A stretch of DNA of 64,000 nucleotides from Candidatus Omnitrophica bacterium UBA6210 (GTDB lineage: Bacteria > Omnitrophota > Gorgyraeia > Velamenicoccales > Velamenicoccaceae). The stretch lies in NCBI GenBank assembly GCA_002421805.1, contig DISM01000001.1, positions 282,902 to 346,901 on the forward strand. Direction: 5' to 3'. Below the pieces are notes generated by a model, which was given only the letters and a program-made list of their open reading frames with translations, did no database searches and was not told the origin of the DNA. The position numbers and the translations under genes are program-made. Below, in pieces: positions 51,462 to 59,402 of the stretch. Position 1 is the first letter of the stretch; each line of letters starts with the position of its first letter.

Positions 51462-51558
51462 GTCAATTTCCTATTTTGAAAAGCTGGAAATTTCCAATTC
51501 CCAATAACCAAATTCCAAATAAAATTCAATTTGGTGCCCGGGACCTGGAATTTCATCC
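51462..51558. repeat. Micro-repeat linker between rplT and the trk genes
   Basis: Short near-repeats of GGAAATT/CCAAATT units (TGGAAATTTCCA palindrome at about 51484-51495, AATTCCCAATAACC, AATTCCAAATAAAATT, TGGAATTTC) fill the gap. It is AT-rich and non-coding. Confidence 0.55.
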
Positions 51559-51906
51559 TTATCCTTTGGCGATCTCCACCAGTTTCAAGAAAGCAGTGTT
51601 ATCGTTCACCGCCATCTCGGCAATGATCTTTCGGTCCAGGGTGACGTTGGCCTTATGCAGGCCGGCGATGAGCCTGGAATAGGTCGTGCCGGTCTGCCGG
51701 CAGGCCGCGTTGATCCTGGCGATCCACAGGCTCCTGATCTCTCTCTTCTTGGCCCTGCGGTCGCGCGTGGCATAACTTCTGGCCCTGTCGACGGCCTCTT
51801 TGGCCATGCGGTAACGGCGGCTGCGATCCCCCCAATTACCCTTGGCCGCCTTCATGATCTTCTTTTTACGGGCCCGTGAGGCCACGTTCGATTTCACTCT
51901 AGCCAT
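51559..51906 (-). CDS. rplT: 50S ribosomal protein L20
   Basis: 115 residues. ARVKSNVASRARKKKIMKAAKGNWGDRSRRYRMAKEAVDRARSYATRDRRAKKREIRSLWIARINAACR is typical L20. The start overlaps rpmI by eight bases. In many bacteria L20 represses its own operon by binding the mRNA leader. Confidence 0.98.
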   Translation of the reverse strand: MARVKSNVASRARKKKIMKAAKGNWGDRSRRYRMAKEAVDRARSYATRDRRAKKREIRSLWIARINAACRQTGTTYSRLIAGLHKANVTLDRKIIAEMAVNDNTAFLKLVEIAKG

Positions 51907-52090
51907 ATGGCAACATCCTCCTTATACGCCTCGTCTCAGAGGTGCTGACGAAGGCGGCTCGTCTCAACTGACGTTTACGCTTGCGTGTTTTTTTTGTCAA
52001 AATATGTCCCCTGAATGCCCGGGTCCTTTTCAGCTTTCCCCGGCCCGTCCTTCTGATCCTTTTAGCGACTGACTTATTGGTTTTCAGCAT
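51899..52090 (-). CDS. rpmI: 50S ribosomal protein L35
   Basis: 63 residues from ATG 52090. LKTNKSVAKRIRRTGRGKLKRTRAFRGHILTKKTRKRKRQLR is the full L35 motif. It stands between the long structured spacer after infC and rplT. Confidence 0.97.
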   Translation of the reverse strand: MLKTNKSVAKRIRRTGRGKLKRTRAFRGHILTKKTRKRKRQLRRAAFVSTSETRRIRRMLPYG

Positions 52091-52360
52091 ACACACTCCT
52101 TAATTTCGCCTCTGGCGAAATTAGACCCTTCGCTTATTTGGTATTACCTGGCTCCATCGGATGAGCCAGTATGCCGCTTCCTGCGGCATGCGGAGGTCTA
52201 CCCCCTTGTGGGGTTAACTCCGAGCCTGCTCGGTCTGCTGGAACAGCAAACCAGGAAAATTTCCGCCGGATGACCGTCCTGGCCGGCTGCGCCAGGCCGA
52301 CGACCTAGCCCTGGCAGTAAATTTTCGAGCGCTTAGGCAAGGGGTAAAAATTCTATTCTT
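52091..52360 (-). promoter_or_regulatory. Structured 270-base spacer between infC and rpmI
   Basis: Several hairpins are readable on the minus strand: AATTTCGCC/GGCGAAATT beside the rpmI ribosome site, ATGCCGC/GCGGCAT, ACTGGCTC/GAGCCAGG and a CCCCAC/GTGGGG-type stem. The first would mask translation initiation of rpmI. In E. coli L20 binds an RNA structure between infC and rpmI; a similar control is plausible. No open frame is convincing. Confidence 0.5.
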
Positions 52361-52867
52361 TTACTTCGGCGCCACCACGATCGTGATGAAGCGCCCTTCA
52401 AAGGTCGGGCCGCTTTCGACGACACCGGCCTCCTGCGCGTCGGCGGCGAAACGGTCCACCACGCGGCGGCCGATCTCTTTGTGCGCCATCTCCCGGCCGC
52501 GGAACATCAGCGTCACTTTCACCTTGTTGCCTTCCTTCAGAAACTCAAGCATATGCTTGAGTTTAATATGATAATCGTGCTCTTCGATGTTCGGCTTGAC
52601 CCGGATCTCCTTGAGCTGAAAATGCTTCTGATGCTTCTTCGCCTCTCTCTCGCGCTTTTCCTGCTCGTATTTATATTTGCTGAAATCCATGATGCGGCAG
52701 ACGGGCGGCTTTACCTGCGGCGCCACCTCTACCAAGTCCAGCTCATATTTTGTTGCCAGGTCCAGGCCGGCCTTCACGGAAACGACCCCCAGTTGCTCGC
52801 TGTTAGGCCCGATCACGCGTATCTCCGGAGCACGGATCTTCTCATTGACTCTGACGTACTTTTTAAT
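52361..52867 (-). CDS. infC: Translation initiation factor IF-3 with AUU start codon
   Basis: 168 residues. The conserved N-terminus KKYVRVNEKIRAPEIRVIGPNSEQLG continues upstream of the first ATG/GTG and ends at an ATT (52865-52867) with GGAGGTG seven bases before it. The rare AUU start is the hallmark by which IF-3 limits its own synthesis. ICRIMDFSKYKYEQEKREREAKKHQK and IEEHDYHIKLKHMLEFLKEGNKVKVTLMFRGREM are IF-3 N- and C-domain blocks. Confidence 0.97.
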   Translation of the reverse strand: MKKYVRVNEKIRAPEIRVIGPNSEQLGVVSVKAGLDLATKYELDLVEVAPQVKPPVCRIMDFSKYKYEQEKREREAKKHQKHFQLKEIRVKPNIEEHDYHIKLKHMLEFLKEGNKVKVTLMFRGREMAHKEIGRRVVDRFAADAQEAGVVESGPTFEGRFITIVVAPK

Positions 52868-52911
52868 GCAGCACCTCCCTGTTCGAGCCCCCTGATGGGG
52901 ACTCTTTTTGG

Positions 52912-54633
52912 TTACACTTCTTTATTTTTGATCTCGGTTTCCAACTGCCCGATGAAATCCTCGACGGACATTACCCCCAGGTCGCCTTTCTTTTTCGAAC
53001 GCACGGACACGGTATGTCCGGCCGCCTCGCGGCCGCCGACCACCGCCACGTAAGGGGTCTTGCTCATTTCGGCATTGCGGATCCTCTTGTTCAATGTTTC
53101 AGACGAGACGTCGCAGGAAACACGGATGTCCCCGGCCCGGAGTTCTTTTTCCAGGGCCCGGGCATAAGCCTCCTGCTCTGCCTTGACCGGCACGACCACG
53201 ACCTGGCGCGGAGACAGCCAGAGAGGGAAATTCCCTGCGTAATGCTCAATGAGCGTCCCGATGAAGCGCTCCAGGCTTCCGAAGATCACGCGGTGCAGCA
53301 TGACCGGTCGGGCGTTTTTCCCGTCGGCGCCGACATAGGCCAGGTCAAATTTCTGCGGCAGCGCGAAATCGCACTGGATCGTCGCGCATTGCCACAGCCT
53401 GCCGATCGCGTCCTTCAGCTTGATATCGATCTTGGGGCCGTAAAAAGCGCCGTCGCCCTCGTTGATGTCATAAGGCAGTTTTTTCTCGTCGAGAGACGTG
53501 CGCAGCGCGTCCGTTGCCCGCTGCCAGTCTTCGTCCGTCCCGATGGATTTTTTCGGCCGCGTCGAAAGCTCGATATGAAAATCTTTGAAGCCGAACAGCT
53601 TCATCGTGTCAAAGACAAAGTCCAGCACGTCCTTGATCTCCGCCTTGACCTGCTCGGGCAGGCAGAAGATGTGGGCATCGTCCTGCGTGAAGCTACGCAC
53701 GCGCAACAGGCCGTGCAGAACCCCGCTCTTCTCGTGGCGATACACCGTCCCCAGCTCAAAATACCGCACCGGCAAATCGCGGTAACTGCGCGTCTGGGAT
53801 TTATAGATCAAAATGTGGCCCGGGCAGTTCATGGGTTTGACGGCGTAGTCCTGGCCGTCGATCGCAAACCGGTACATGTTCTCGGCGTAGTAATCCGCGT
53901 GTCCCGATGTCTTCCACAGGCCCCACTTCAAGACGTGCGGGGTCACGACCATCTCGTAGCCGCGGCGCACGTGTTCCTGTTTTTCATACGTCTCTAAAAT
54001 ATTGCGCAAGACCGCGCCGGCGGGATGATAAAAAACAAGCCCCGACCCCGCTTCCTCGTGGTAGATATCAAAGAGCCCCAAATCTTTGCCGAGCCTCCTG
54101 TGGTCCCGTTTTTTGGCCTCTTCGAGGACCGTCAGGTATCTTTCAAGGTCGGCGGCTTTGTCAAAGGCCGTGCCGTAAATCCTCTGGAGCATGGGATTGG
54201 TTTCAATCCCGTGCCAATACGCGCCGGCGATCGACAAAAGCTTAAAGGCCTTGATCTCCGCCGTTTGGGCGACATGCGGGCCGCGGCAAAGGTCGACGAA
54301 ATCCTTGCCTGTGCGGTAGATCGAAACCTTCTCGTCGGGGATGGCGTCGATCAATTCCAGCTTATAGGTCTCACCGAGCTTGCCGAAAAGTTCCCGCGCC
54401 TCGCCCTTACTCAACTCTTCACGGACAAAAGGCAGACCGGCCGCAATGAGCTCTCTCATTTTGGCTTCGATCTTCTCTAAGTCCTCCGGGGCGAACGGTT
54501 CTTTCTTGTCAAAGTCGTAATAAAATCCGTCTTCTATCGAAGGGCCGATGCCCAATTTTACATCAGGCCAGAGAGACTTGACGGCCTGGGCCATGACGTG
54601 CGAACAGCTATGTCGAAGTATTGCTAAATCCAT
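52912..54633 (-). CDS. thrS: Threonyl-tRNA synthetase lacking the TGS domain
   Basis: 573 residues against about 640 usual. The protein starts with the editing domain (LRHSCSHVMAQAVKSLWP, FYYDFDKKEPFAPEDLEKIE, DLCRGPHV), so the N-terminal TGS domain is missing. Catalytic motifs are MNCPGHILIYKSQTRSYRDLPVRYFELGTVYRHE, LRVRSFTQDDAHIF and LHRVIFGSLERFIGTLIEH. The anticodon domain is at the C-terminus. The upstream 256 bases contain no alternative start in frame that would restore TGS. Confidence 0.96.
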   Translation of the reverse strand: MDLAILRHSCSHVMAQAVKSLWPDVKLGIGPSIEDGFYYDFDKKEPFAPEDLEKIEAKMRELIAAGLPFVREELSKGEARELFGKLGETYKLELIDAIPDEKVSIYRTGKDFVDLCRGPHVAQTAEIKAFKLLSIAGAYWHGIETNPMLQRIYGTAFDKAADLERYLTVLEEAKKRDHRRLGKDLGLFDIYHEEAGSGLVFYHPAGAVLRNILETYEKQEHVRRGYEMVVTPHVLKWGLWKTSGHADYYAENMYRFAIDGQDYAVKPMNCPGHILIYKSQTRSYRDLPVRYFELGTVYRHEKSGVLHGLLRVRSFTQDDAHIFCLPEQVKAEIKDVLDFVFDTMKLFGFKDFHIELSTRPKKSIGTDEDWQRATDALRTSLDEKKLPYDINEGDGAFYGPKIDIKLKDAIGRLWQCATIQCDFALPQKFDLAYVGADGKNARPVMLHRVIFGSLERFIGTLIEHYAGNFPLWLSPRQVVVVPVKAEQEAYARALEKELRAGDIRVSCDVSSETLNKRIRNAEMSKTPYVAVVGGREAAGHTVSVRSKKKGDLGVMSVEDFIGQLETEIKNKEV

Positions 54634-54889
54634 ACTTTTATTCCAACAGCCGCGGCGGTGCCGGCGGCTATTTTACCTGCTTAAGATGAAGGTGCCGTTG
54701 GGCCGGGACACATTTCACCAGAGGTACTGATCCGTCCCGAGCTTAAAACGCTCGTCAATTTTCTCGCAAAAGCCAGAGGCTGCTCGAAAATTCCCTTCGC
54801 AAGCTCGGGACACATTTCCCCGGAAGGGAAATGTGGGCGCGACAGCGAGGGCAATCTACAAATTCGTGCCCGAGTCCCGAGGCACCTTT
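54634..54889. other. Palindrome- and repeat-rich intergenic stretch upstream of thrS
   Basis: A 12-base direct repeat CGGGACACATTT occurs at 54704-54715 and 54806-54817. Hairpins such as CATTTCCC/GGGAAATG and AGCCGC/GCGGCT are seen. I looked for a T-box antiterminator (AGGGTGGNACCGCG) and did not find it. No gene is apparent. Confidence 0.5.
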
Positions 54890-55171
54890 CTAATTTTTCT
54901 CTGTGCCGAGGAGGACATATCGCTTCCCGTTGCCGAACCTTACCAATTTTTCTTTATTGAAACGACTTAATTTTTTAATTTCAATCTCGCGTTTCAAAGC
55001 ATCTCTGCGCGCATTGAAATTTTCGGCATACTCCAACGCTACAGCTTTCTTTGCTCGGGTATATTTTCCACCCCGACCGCTTAAGCGACGTTTCAATCTT
55101 TTTGTCAAATCGGTTGTCGAACCCGAATATAAAGAACCGTCTGCACATCGCAACAAATACACATACCACAT
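54890..55171 (-). CDS. GIY-YIG nuclease domain protein (UPF0213-like)
   Basis: 93 residues from ATG 55171. WYVYLLRCADGSLYSGSTTDLTKRLKRR is the GIY-YIG-type core (YVY...YSG with Arg), followed by GKYTRAKKAVALEYAENFNARRDALKREIEIKKLSRFNKEKLV, the UPF0213 pattern. Small stand-alone members have no firm function. It sits between thrS and tRNA-Val. Confidence 0.9.
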   Translation of the reverse strand: MWYVYLLRCADGSLYSGSTTDLTKRLKRRLSGRGGKYTRAKKAVALEYAENFNARRDALKREIEIKKLSRFNKEKLVRFGNGKRYVLLGTEKN

Positions 55172-55245
55172 TTTGACCCCATCCCTCGCGGCAGCGACAC
55201 CCTTTGCCGGCCGCTCGGGACTCATCTTTGCTTCGCAAAGATTCG

Positions 55246-55319
55246 TGGGCGCGACAGGACTCGAACCTGTGACCCCTTCCATGTCAAGGAAGTACTCTAA
55301 CCAACTGAGCTACGCGCCC
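55246..55319 (-). tRNA. tRNA-Val (GAC)
   Basis: 74 bases without encoded CCA. Acceptor GGGCGCG/CGCGCCC, anticodon loop TTGACAT gives GAC, T loop GGTTCGAGTCC. Confidence 0.95.
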
Positions 55320-55446
55320 GAAATCTTAGCTTCCATCAACGCGCGGTGCCGAAGCCGCCGGACACCGGAATCCTACCCCTACTATATCAAAGCTCCAGAG
55401 AAAAGCCAATAACCCGGATCCGCCAGAGCAAACCGTCTAATTTTCA

Positions 55447-55530
55447 TGCCGGGAGAGGGACTTGAACCCTCAAGGCCTTGCGGCCGACGGATTTTAAGTC
55501 CGTTATGTTTGCCAATTTCATCATCCCGGC
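55447..55530 (-). tRNA. tRNA-Leu (TAA)
   Basis: 84 bases with a short variable arm stem. Acceptor GCCGGGA/TCCCGGC, anticodon loop CTTAAAA gives TAA, T loop GGTTCAAGTCC. Confidence 0.93.
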
Positions 55531-55603
55531 AATTCCGTTTATCCCTTGTTGCGGCACTTCAACCGACGGCAACTCGGGATGGAATGTGCACAGTAAATTT
55601 CAA

Positions 55604-55675
55604 AGGCGTGGGCCGGGATCGAACCGGCGAATAGCGGTTTTGCAGACCGCTGCCTTACCACTTGGCTACCACGCC
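55604..55675 (-). tRNA. tRNA-Cys (GCA)
   Basis: 72 bases. Acceptor GGCGTGG/CCACGCC with U73 discriminator as expected for Cys; anticodon loop CTGCAAA gives GCA. Confidence 0.95.
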
Positions 55676-55676
55676 A

Positions 55677-56228
55677 TCAATGCTTTTTTTGAAGCAGGCC
55701 CAAAGCCGCCGCAACGACCTCTTGCGGCTCGCACATGCGGCCCAGCCCGTCCCGGCCGCAGGCCAAGCGGCCTTCCCGGGGGCCGATGAACGTGTAGCCG
55801 ATCTTTTTGAGTTTCGCGACGTTCTCCTGCACGATCGGATGACGATACATCCCGTCGTTCATCGCCGGGGCCAAAAGGACCGGGGCCTTTGTGGCCGTCA
55901 CGATGCACGTTAAAAAATCGTCGCAGATCCCTGAGGCGAGCTTGCCGATGACGTTGGCCGTGGCCGGCGCGATCAGGACCAGGTCAGCCTGGTCAGCTAA
56001 CGCCACGTGTTCGACGTCCCAGCTCTCGGGCACATCGAACATCCCGCGATACACCTTGTTGCGCGAGAGCGTTTGCATCGTCAGGGGCGTGACAAATTCT
56101 TCGGCCTCGCGCGTCAAGACGACGTGGACGCAGGCGCCCGAACGGACAAGACCGCTTGCGATCTCTGCCGCCTTGAATGCCGCGATACTGCCTGTCACCC
56201 CCAGAACAATACGTTTCGTCTGTTTCAT
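55677..56228 (-). CDS. coaC: Phosphopantothenoylcysteine decarboxylase domain protein (CoaC-only flavoprotein)
   Basis: 183 residues, i.e. only the flavoprotein half of CoaBC. IVLGVTGSIAAFKAAEIASGLVRSG, HVALADQADLVLIAPATANVIGKLASGICDDFLT and PVLLAPAMNDGMYRHP (PxMNxxMW-like) are the FMN and catalytic blocks, and GRLACGRDGLGRM the substrate flap. CoaB would have to be encoded elsewhere. It overlaps rpoZ by four bases. Confidence 0.92.
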   Translation of the reverse strand: MKQTKRIVLGVTGSIAAFKAAEIASGLVRSGACVHVVLTREAEEFVTPLTMQTLSRNKVYRGMFDVPESWDVEHVALADQADLVLIAPATANVIGKLASGICDDFLTCIVTATKAPVLLAPAMNDGMYRHPIVQENVAKLKKIGYTFIGPREGRLACGRDGLGRMCEPQEVVAAALGLLQKKH

Positions 56229-56437
56229 TTCACTTCAGCCTTGGATTTCCCCATCTCGACCTTGTTTTCGGCAATCTCGAGCATCGCCAGCGTCGTGACC
56301 TTGGTGTCCGGCGGCACCTCAATGAGCTTCGGCGAGCCTTCTGCCAGCTCCAAGGCCCTTTTGGAAGCCAATATCACCAGCTTGAACATGCTTCCGTGGC
56401 TCTTATCGATAAGACGTTCCAATGGTACGTAAGACAT
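56225..56437 (-). CDS. rpoZ: RNA polymerase omega subunit
   Basis: 70 residues. MSYVPLERLIDKSHGSMFKLVILASKRALELAEGSPKLIEVPPDTKVTTLAMLEIAENKV matches RpoZ (the second helix pair and ALxEI motif). It lies between gmk (35-base overlap) and coaC, the common gmk-rpoZ-coaBC order. Confidence 0.92.
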   Translation of the reverse strand: MSYVPLERLIDKSHGSMFKLVILASKRALELAEGSPKLIEVPPDTKVTTLAMLEIAENKVEMGKSKAEVK

Positions 56438-57035
56438 TTTTGCCCTCGCATAATTTTGCCGTTAAGATGGCTTTCATCTGGTTGAGCGCCTCATCGAAGA
56501 CATCATTTACGACAATGTAGTCGTATTGCCCCATATGAGAAAGCTCTATTTTAACACGCTTAAGCCGTTTTTCTATGTCTTTTTTGCCTTCGGTAGACCG
56601 TCGGCAAAGGCGCCGTTTAAGCGCCTGGATGCGCGGCGTCACCACAAAGATCGAGACCACGCGCATGCATCCCAGTCTGCGGCGCACGGTCTGGGCACCC
56701 TTGACATCGATGCAAAGCAGGACGTCCTTTTTCTGGCGGGCCGCCCTGGCCAGGACCGCCCGCGGCGTCCCGTAATAAGCGCCGAATATCTTTTCGTGCT
56801 CCAGAAGGGCCTTTTTCTTCAGCTGCCCCAGGAACGCCGCTTCGGAAATATGCGTGTAATCCCTTCCCTGCTTCTCCTGCGGCCGCAAAGGCCGGGTCGT
56901 CACGGAAACGGACCGCAACAGCCGTTTTTTCCAGAACGGGTCTTGCAGCAGCGCCGCGCACAGCGTAGTCTTCCCGGACCCCGACGGGCCGGAAACGATC
57001 CAGACGGTCGGCCCCCGCAGGGCCTTATTCGACAT
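56403..57035 (-). CDS. gmk: Guanylate kinase
   Basis: 210 residues from ATG 57035. TVWIVSGPSGSGKTTLCAALL is the P-loop, SVSVTTRPLRPQEKQGRDYTHISEAAFLGQLKKKALLEHEKIFGAYYGTPRA the GMP-binding segment. The lid region is shorter and Arg/Lys-rich. It overlaps yicC by 11 bases and rpoZ by 35 bases. Confidence 0.95.
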   Translation of the reverse strand: MSNKALRGPTVWIVSGPSGSGKTTLCAALLQDPFWKKRLLRSVSVTTRPLRPQEKQGRDYTHISEAAFLGQLKKKALLEHEKIFGAYYGTPRAVLARAARQKKDVLLCIDVKGAQTVRRRLGCMRVVSIFVVTPRIQALKRRLCRRSTEGKKDIEKRLKRVKIELSHMGQYDYIVVNDVFDEALNQMKAILTAKLCEGKNVLRTIGTSYR

Positions 57036-57846
57036 TCTGCACCTGTTCACGTATCTTTTCGATCTGGTCCTTGATCATGACCACCTCATACGCCACGTGT
57101 TTTTCCTGCACCTTGGCGCCCAGCGTGTTGATCTCCCGCTGGAGCTCCTGCGCGATGAAATCCAGGATCTTGCCTTTAGGGCCGTTCATCCGGATGTGTT
57201 TCTGAAAACTGCTCAGGTGAAAATCGATACGCGTCATCTCCTCGCCGACGTCCGTCCCTCTCAAAAAACTTTCCAGCGCCTCGGGGGACATCGCTTTACG
57301 GTTGGCTTCGATGACGTCGTGCACCCGCCTTTTGATCGCCTGCATTTTTGTGCCGATCGCCCTGACGCACCGTTCAAGGTCTTTGCGCAGCGCAGTACCT
57401 TCGCGCCGCTTCATCTCGACGAGACAACCCAGGGCCTCGTTGAGCGCGCCCGTCAACAACACTTCCTTTTCCCGGAAACGCAGGTCTTCCTTGCGGTAAC
57501 TCAACACCCCCGGCAGGGCGACGAGCGACGAAACGCTGATGTGATCGGCGAGCTTGAGCCTGCGGCCCAGCCCTTCCAGGACCTTATAATATTTATCGAC
57601 GAGCTTTTCGTTCAGGACGATATCTTCGACTGCCTCGTTGATGTGCGTCACCGACACCGTCAGACGTCCGCGCTTGATCTTTTTTAAGATGCGCGCGCGG
57701 AAATCGCCCTCCAGGTGCTCGAAGGCCGGCGGCAGATGGAACTGCGTTTCGCAATAACGATGGTTCAGCGATTTGATCGTGACGATAAAACGCTCCCCTT
57801 TCTTCTCGGCCTGGGACTGCCCAAATCCTGTCATGCTGACGATCAT
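57025..57846 (-). CDS. yicC: YicC-family endoribonuclease
   Basis: 273 residues from ATG 57846. MIVSMTGFGQSQAEKKGERFIVTIKSLNHRYCETQFHLPPAFE and EEMTRIDFHLSSFQKHIRMNGPKGKILDFIAQELQREINTLGAK are the YicC N- and C-terminal domains. The family is a stress-linked endoribonuclease. It is followed by gmk, a widespread arrangement. Confidence 0.96.
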   Translation of the reverse strand: MIVSMTGFGQSQAEKKGERFIVTIKSLNHRYCETQFHLPPAFEHLEGDFRARILKKIKRGRLTVSVTHINEAVEDIVLNEKLVDKYYKVLEGLGRRLKLADHISVSSLVALPGVLSYRKEDLRFREKEVLLTGALNEALGCLVEMKRREGTALRKDLERCVRAIGTKMQAIKRRVHDVIEANRKAMSPEALESFLRGTDVGEEMTRIDFHLSSFQKHIRMNGPKGKILDFIAQELQREINTLGAKVQEKHVAYEVVMIKDQIEKIREQVQNVE

Positions 57847-58346
57847 AGCCACGCCCTTTTCTCTTTTGTTTCAACGACGGTCCTCGTCGGGTAAAGATCG
57901 ACGATGATCTCGTCGGGGTCAAACCACAGCTTGATCTCACGCTCCGCATCTTCCGGGATCGCCGACACATGGACGACGTTTTCATAGACGCCGCGCGTCG
58001 TGATGCGGCCGAAAGACCCCCTGATGGAAACAGAATCGGCCTCTTCAGGGTTTGTCGCCCCGGCAAGGGAGCGGCATTTTGTGATAGCCCCCTCCCCCCA
58101 GTAGATCAACGCCATGACCTTGCGGCGATCGTGGTATTCGCCCATCAGATAGCGCAGGACGTCCTCGAAAAAAGGCTTGTCTTTCAGGTGCCGGTAATGT
58201 TCTGCGGCCAGCTCGCGCGACACCCGCACCATCTTGGCCGCGACGATCTCAAGCTTTGTCTCCGACAGGCGCGTCAGGATGTTTCCCGTCAGCGACCGTT
58301 TCAAGCCATCGGGCTTGATCAAAATCAGCGTTGCCTGCGTCTCCAT
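57843..58346 (-). CDS. ndk: Nucleoside diphosphate kinase, extended form
   Basis: 167 residues from ATG 58346, about 25 longer than usual. TLILIKPDGLKRSLTGNILTRLSETKLEIVAAKMV and CRSLAGATNPEEADSVSIRGSFG are conserved. The active-site His lies in YENVVHVSAIPEDAEREIKLWF; the usual NxxHGSDS is changed to NVVHVSAI. A 20-residue C-terminal tail follows. It overlaps yicC by ATGA. Confidence 0.93.
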   Translation of the reverse strand: METQATLILIKPDGLKRSLTGNILTRLSETKLEIVAAKMVRVSRELAAEHYRHLKDKPFFEDVLRYLMGEYHDRRKVMALIYWGEGAITKCRSLAGATNPEEADSVSIRGSFGRITTRGVYENVVHVSAIPEDAEREIKLWFDPDEIIVDLYPTRTVVETKEKRAWL

Positions 58347-58383
58347 TCGATCCTCGCTTTTTTGGAACTTTAATCCTTCGCAG

Positions 58384-58486
58384 AAATCCCCGGGTCCGCC
58401 TAAGTTGTGGTGGCGGAAATGCAATTGTGAAGTTCTGCTCAGGAGGAAGCCCCCGGTCTTTAGACCAAGGAGGCTTCACTAATATG
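58384..58486 (+). mobile_element. Possible IS200/IS605-type right-end remnant
   Basis: The hairpin GGAAGCCCCCGGTC-TTTA-GACC followed by AAGGAGGCTTCAC (about 58440-58478) has the look of the conserved right end / omega-RNA hairpin of IS200/IS605 elements. The plus-strand frame just before it reads LSCGGGNAIVKFCSGGSPRS, reminiscent of TnpB C-termini. No transposase or left end remains. It could alternatively be a terminator hairpin without T-tract. Confidence 0.4.
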
Positions 58487-58499
58487 AAATCTTTTCTGC

Positions 58500-59402
58500 T
58501 TATCCCTGCTTCCTCAAGATCTTCAGGATCCTCTCGCGGTCTTCGTCCGAATAATATTCGATCTGGATCCGCCCCCGCTTCTTCGACGCAACGATCCGCA
58601 CCTTTGTCCCCAGGATGCGCTGTAACTGGTTCTCTAAATCGGCGATGTAGGGATCTTTGTCTTTGGCCGCGCGTTTTTTCTTAGGAGACAGCGGTTTGAT
58701 GGAAGCCACATAATTTTCTAACTCTCTGACAGACAATGAGTTAGATAAAACAAACTGGGTAAGCTTGATCTGCTGGGCGACACTGTCGAGTCCCAATAAA
58801 ACCTTGCCGTGGCCGAAAGAAAGCTTGCCGGATGCAATGGCCTTTTGAACCTCAGCCGGCAGCGTCAGGAGCCGCAGGACGTTAGCGACGGTAGAACGGT
58901 CTTTGCTGACGGCACGAGCGACCTCTTCCTGGGTCAGTGAAAAATCCTTGGTGAGCCTCTGGAACGCGTGCGCCTCTTCCATGGGATTGAGTTCCTGGCG
59001 CTGGATGTTCTCAACGATGGACAGGACAAGCGCTTCCTGGTCTGTGGTATCGCGGATGACGACGGGGACGCGCGGCAGCTTCAGCTCGACAGCCGCGCGA
59101 AAACGCCGCTCTCCGGCGATGATCTCAAAAGAATCTCCCTGGCGACGCACAAGGATCGGCGCCAGCACACCCTTTTCCTTGATCGACGCGACGAGCTCTT
59201 TGAGCTGCTCGGCGTCGAAGTTCGTCCTCGGCTGATATTTATTTGGCGTCAACCTCGTCGTCTCGACGAAAGCCACGCCCTTGTCTTCCCGGCCCGCGCC
59301 CGTCTTTGTTTCAAGCGGGATCTCCTTTTTCAGGACATCTTCCACCGATCGCCCACCGGAGATCAACGCCGACAGTCCTTTTCCCAAGGCCTTTTTTTCC
59401 AT
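58500..59402 (-). CDS. parB: Chromosome partitioning protein ParB
   Basis: 300 residues. KKALGKGLSALISGG is the ParA-stimulating N-terminus; PNKYQPRTNFD and IIAGERRFRAAVEL are the CTPase/ParB_N boxes. LTQEEVARAVSKDRSTVANVLRLLTLPAEVQ is the HTH, and the C-terminus is a dimerisation region. It overlaps the parA stop by one base. Confidence 0.97.
   Translation of the reverse strand: MEKKALGKGLSALISGGRSVEDVLKKEIPLETKTGAGREDKGVAFVETTRLTPNKYQPRTNFDAEQLKELVASIKEKGVLAPILVRRQGDSFEIIAGERRFRAAVELKLPRVPVVIRDTTDQEALVLSIVENIQRQELNPMEEAHAFQRLTKDFSLTQEEVARAVSKDRSTVANVLRLLTLPAEVQKAIASGKLSFGHGKVLLGLDSVAQQIKLTQFVLSNSLSVRELENYVASIKPLSPKKKRAAKDKDPYIADLENQLQRILGTKVRIVASKKRGRIQIEYYSDEDRERILKILRKQG

Noticed and set aside
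54634..54889. T-box riboswitch upstream of thrS
   Set aside because: The conserved AGGGTGGNACCGCG element is not present; only a chance GGCACCGCCGCGG run.
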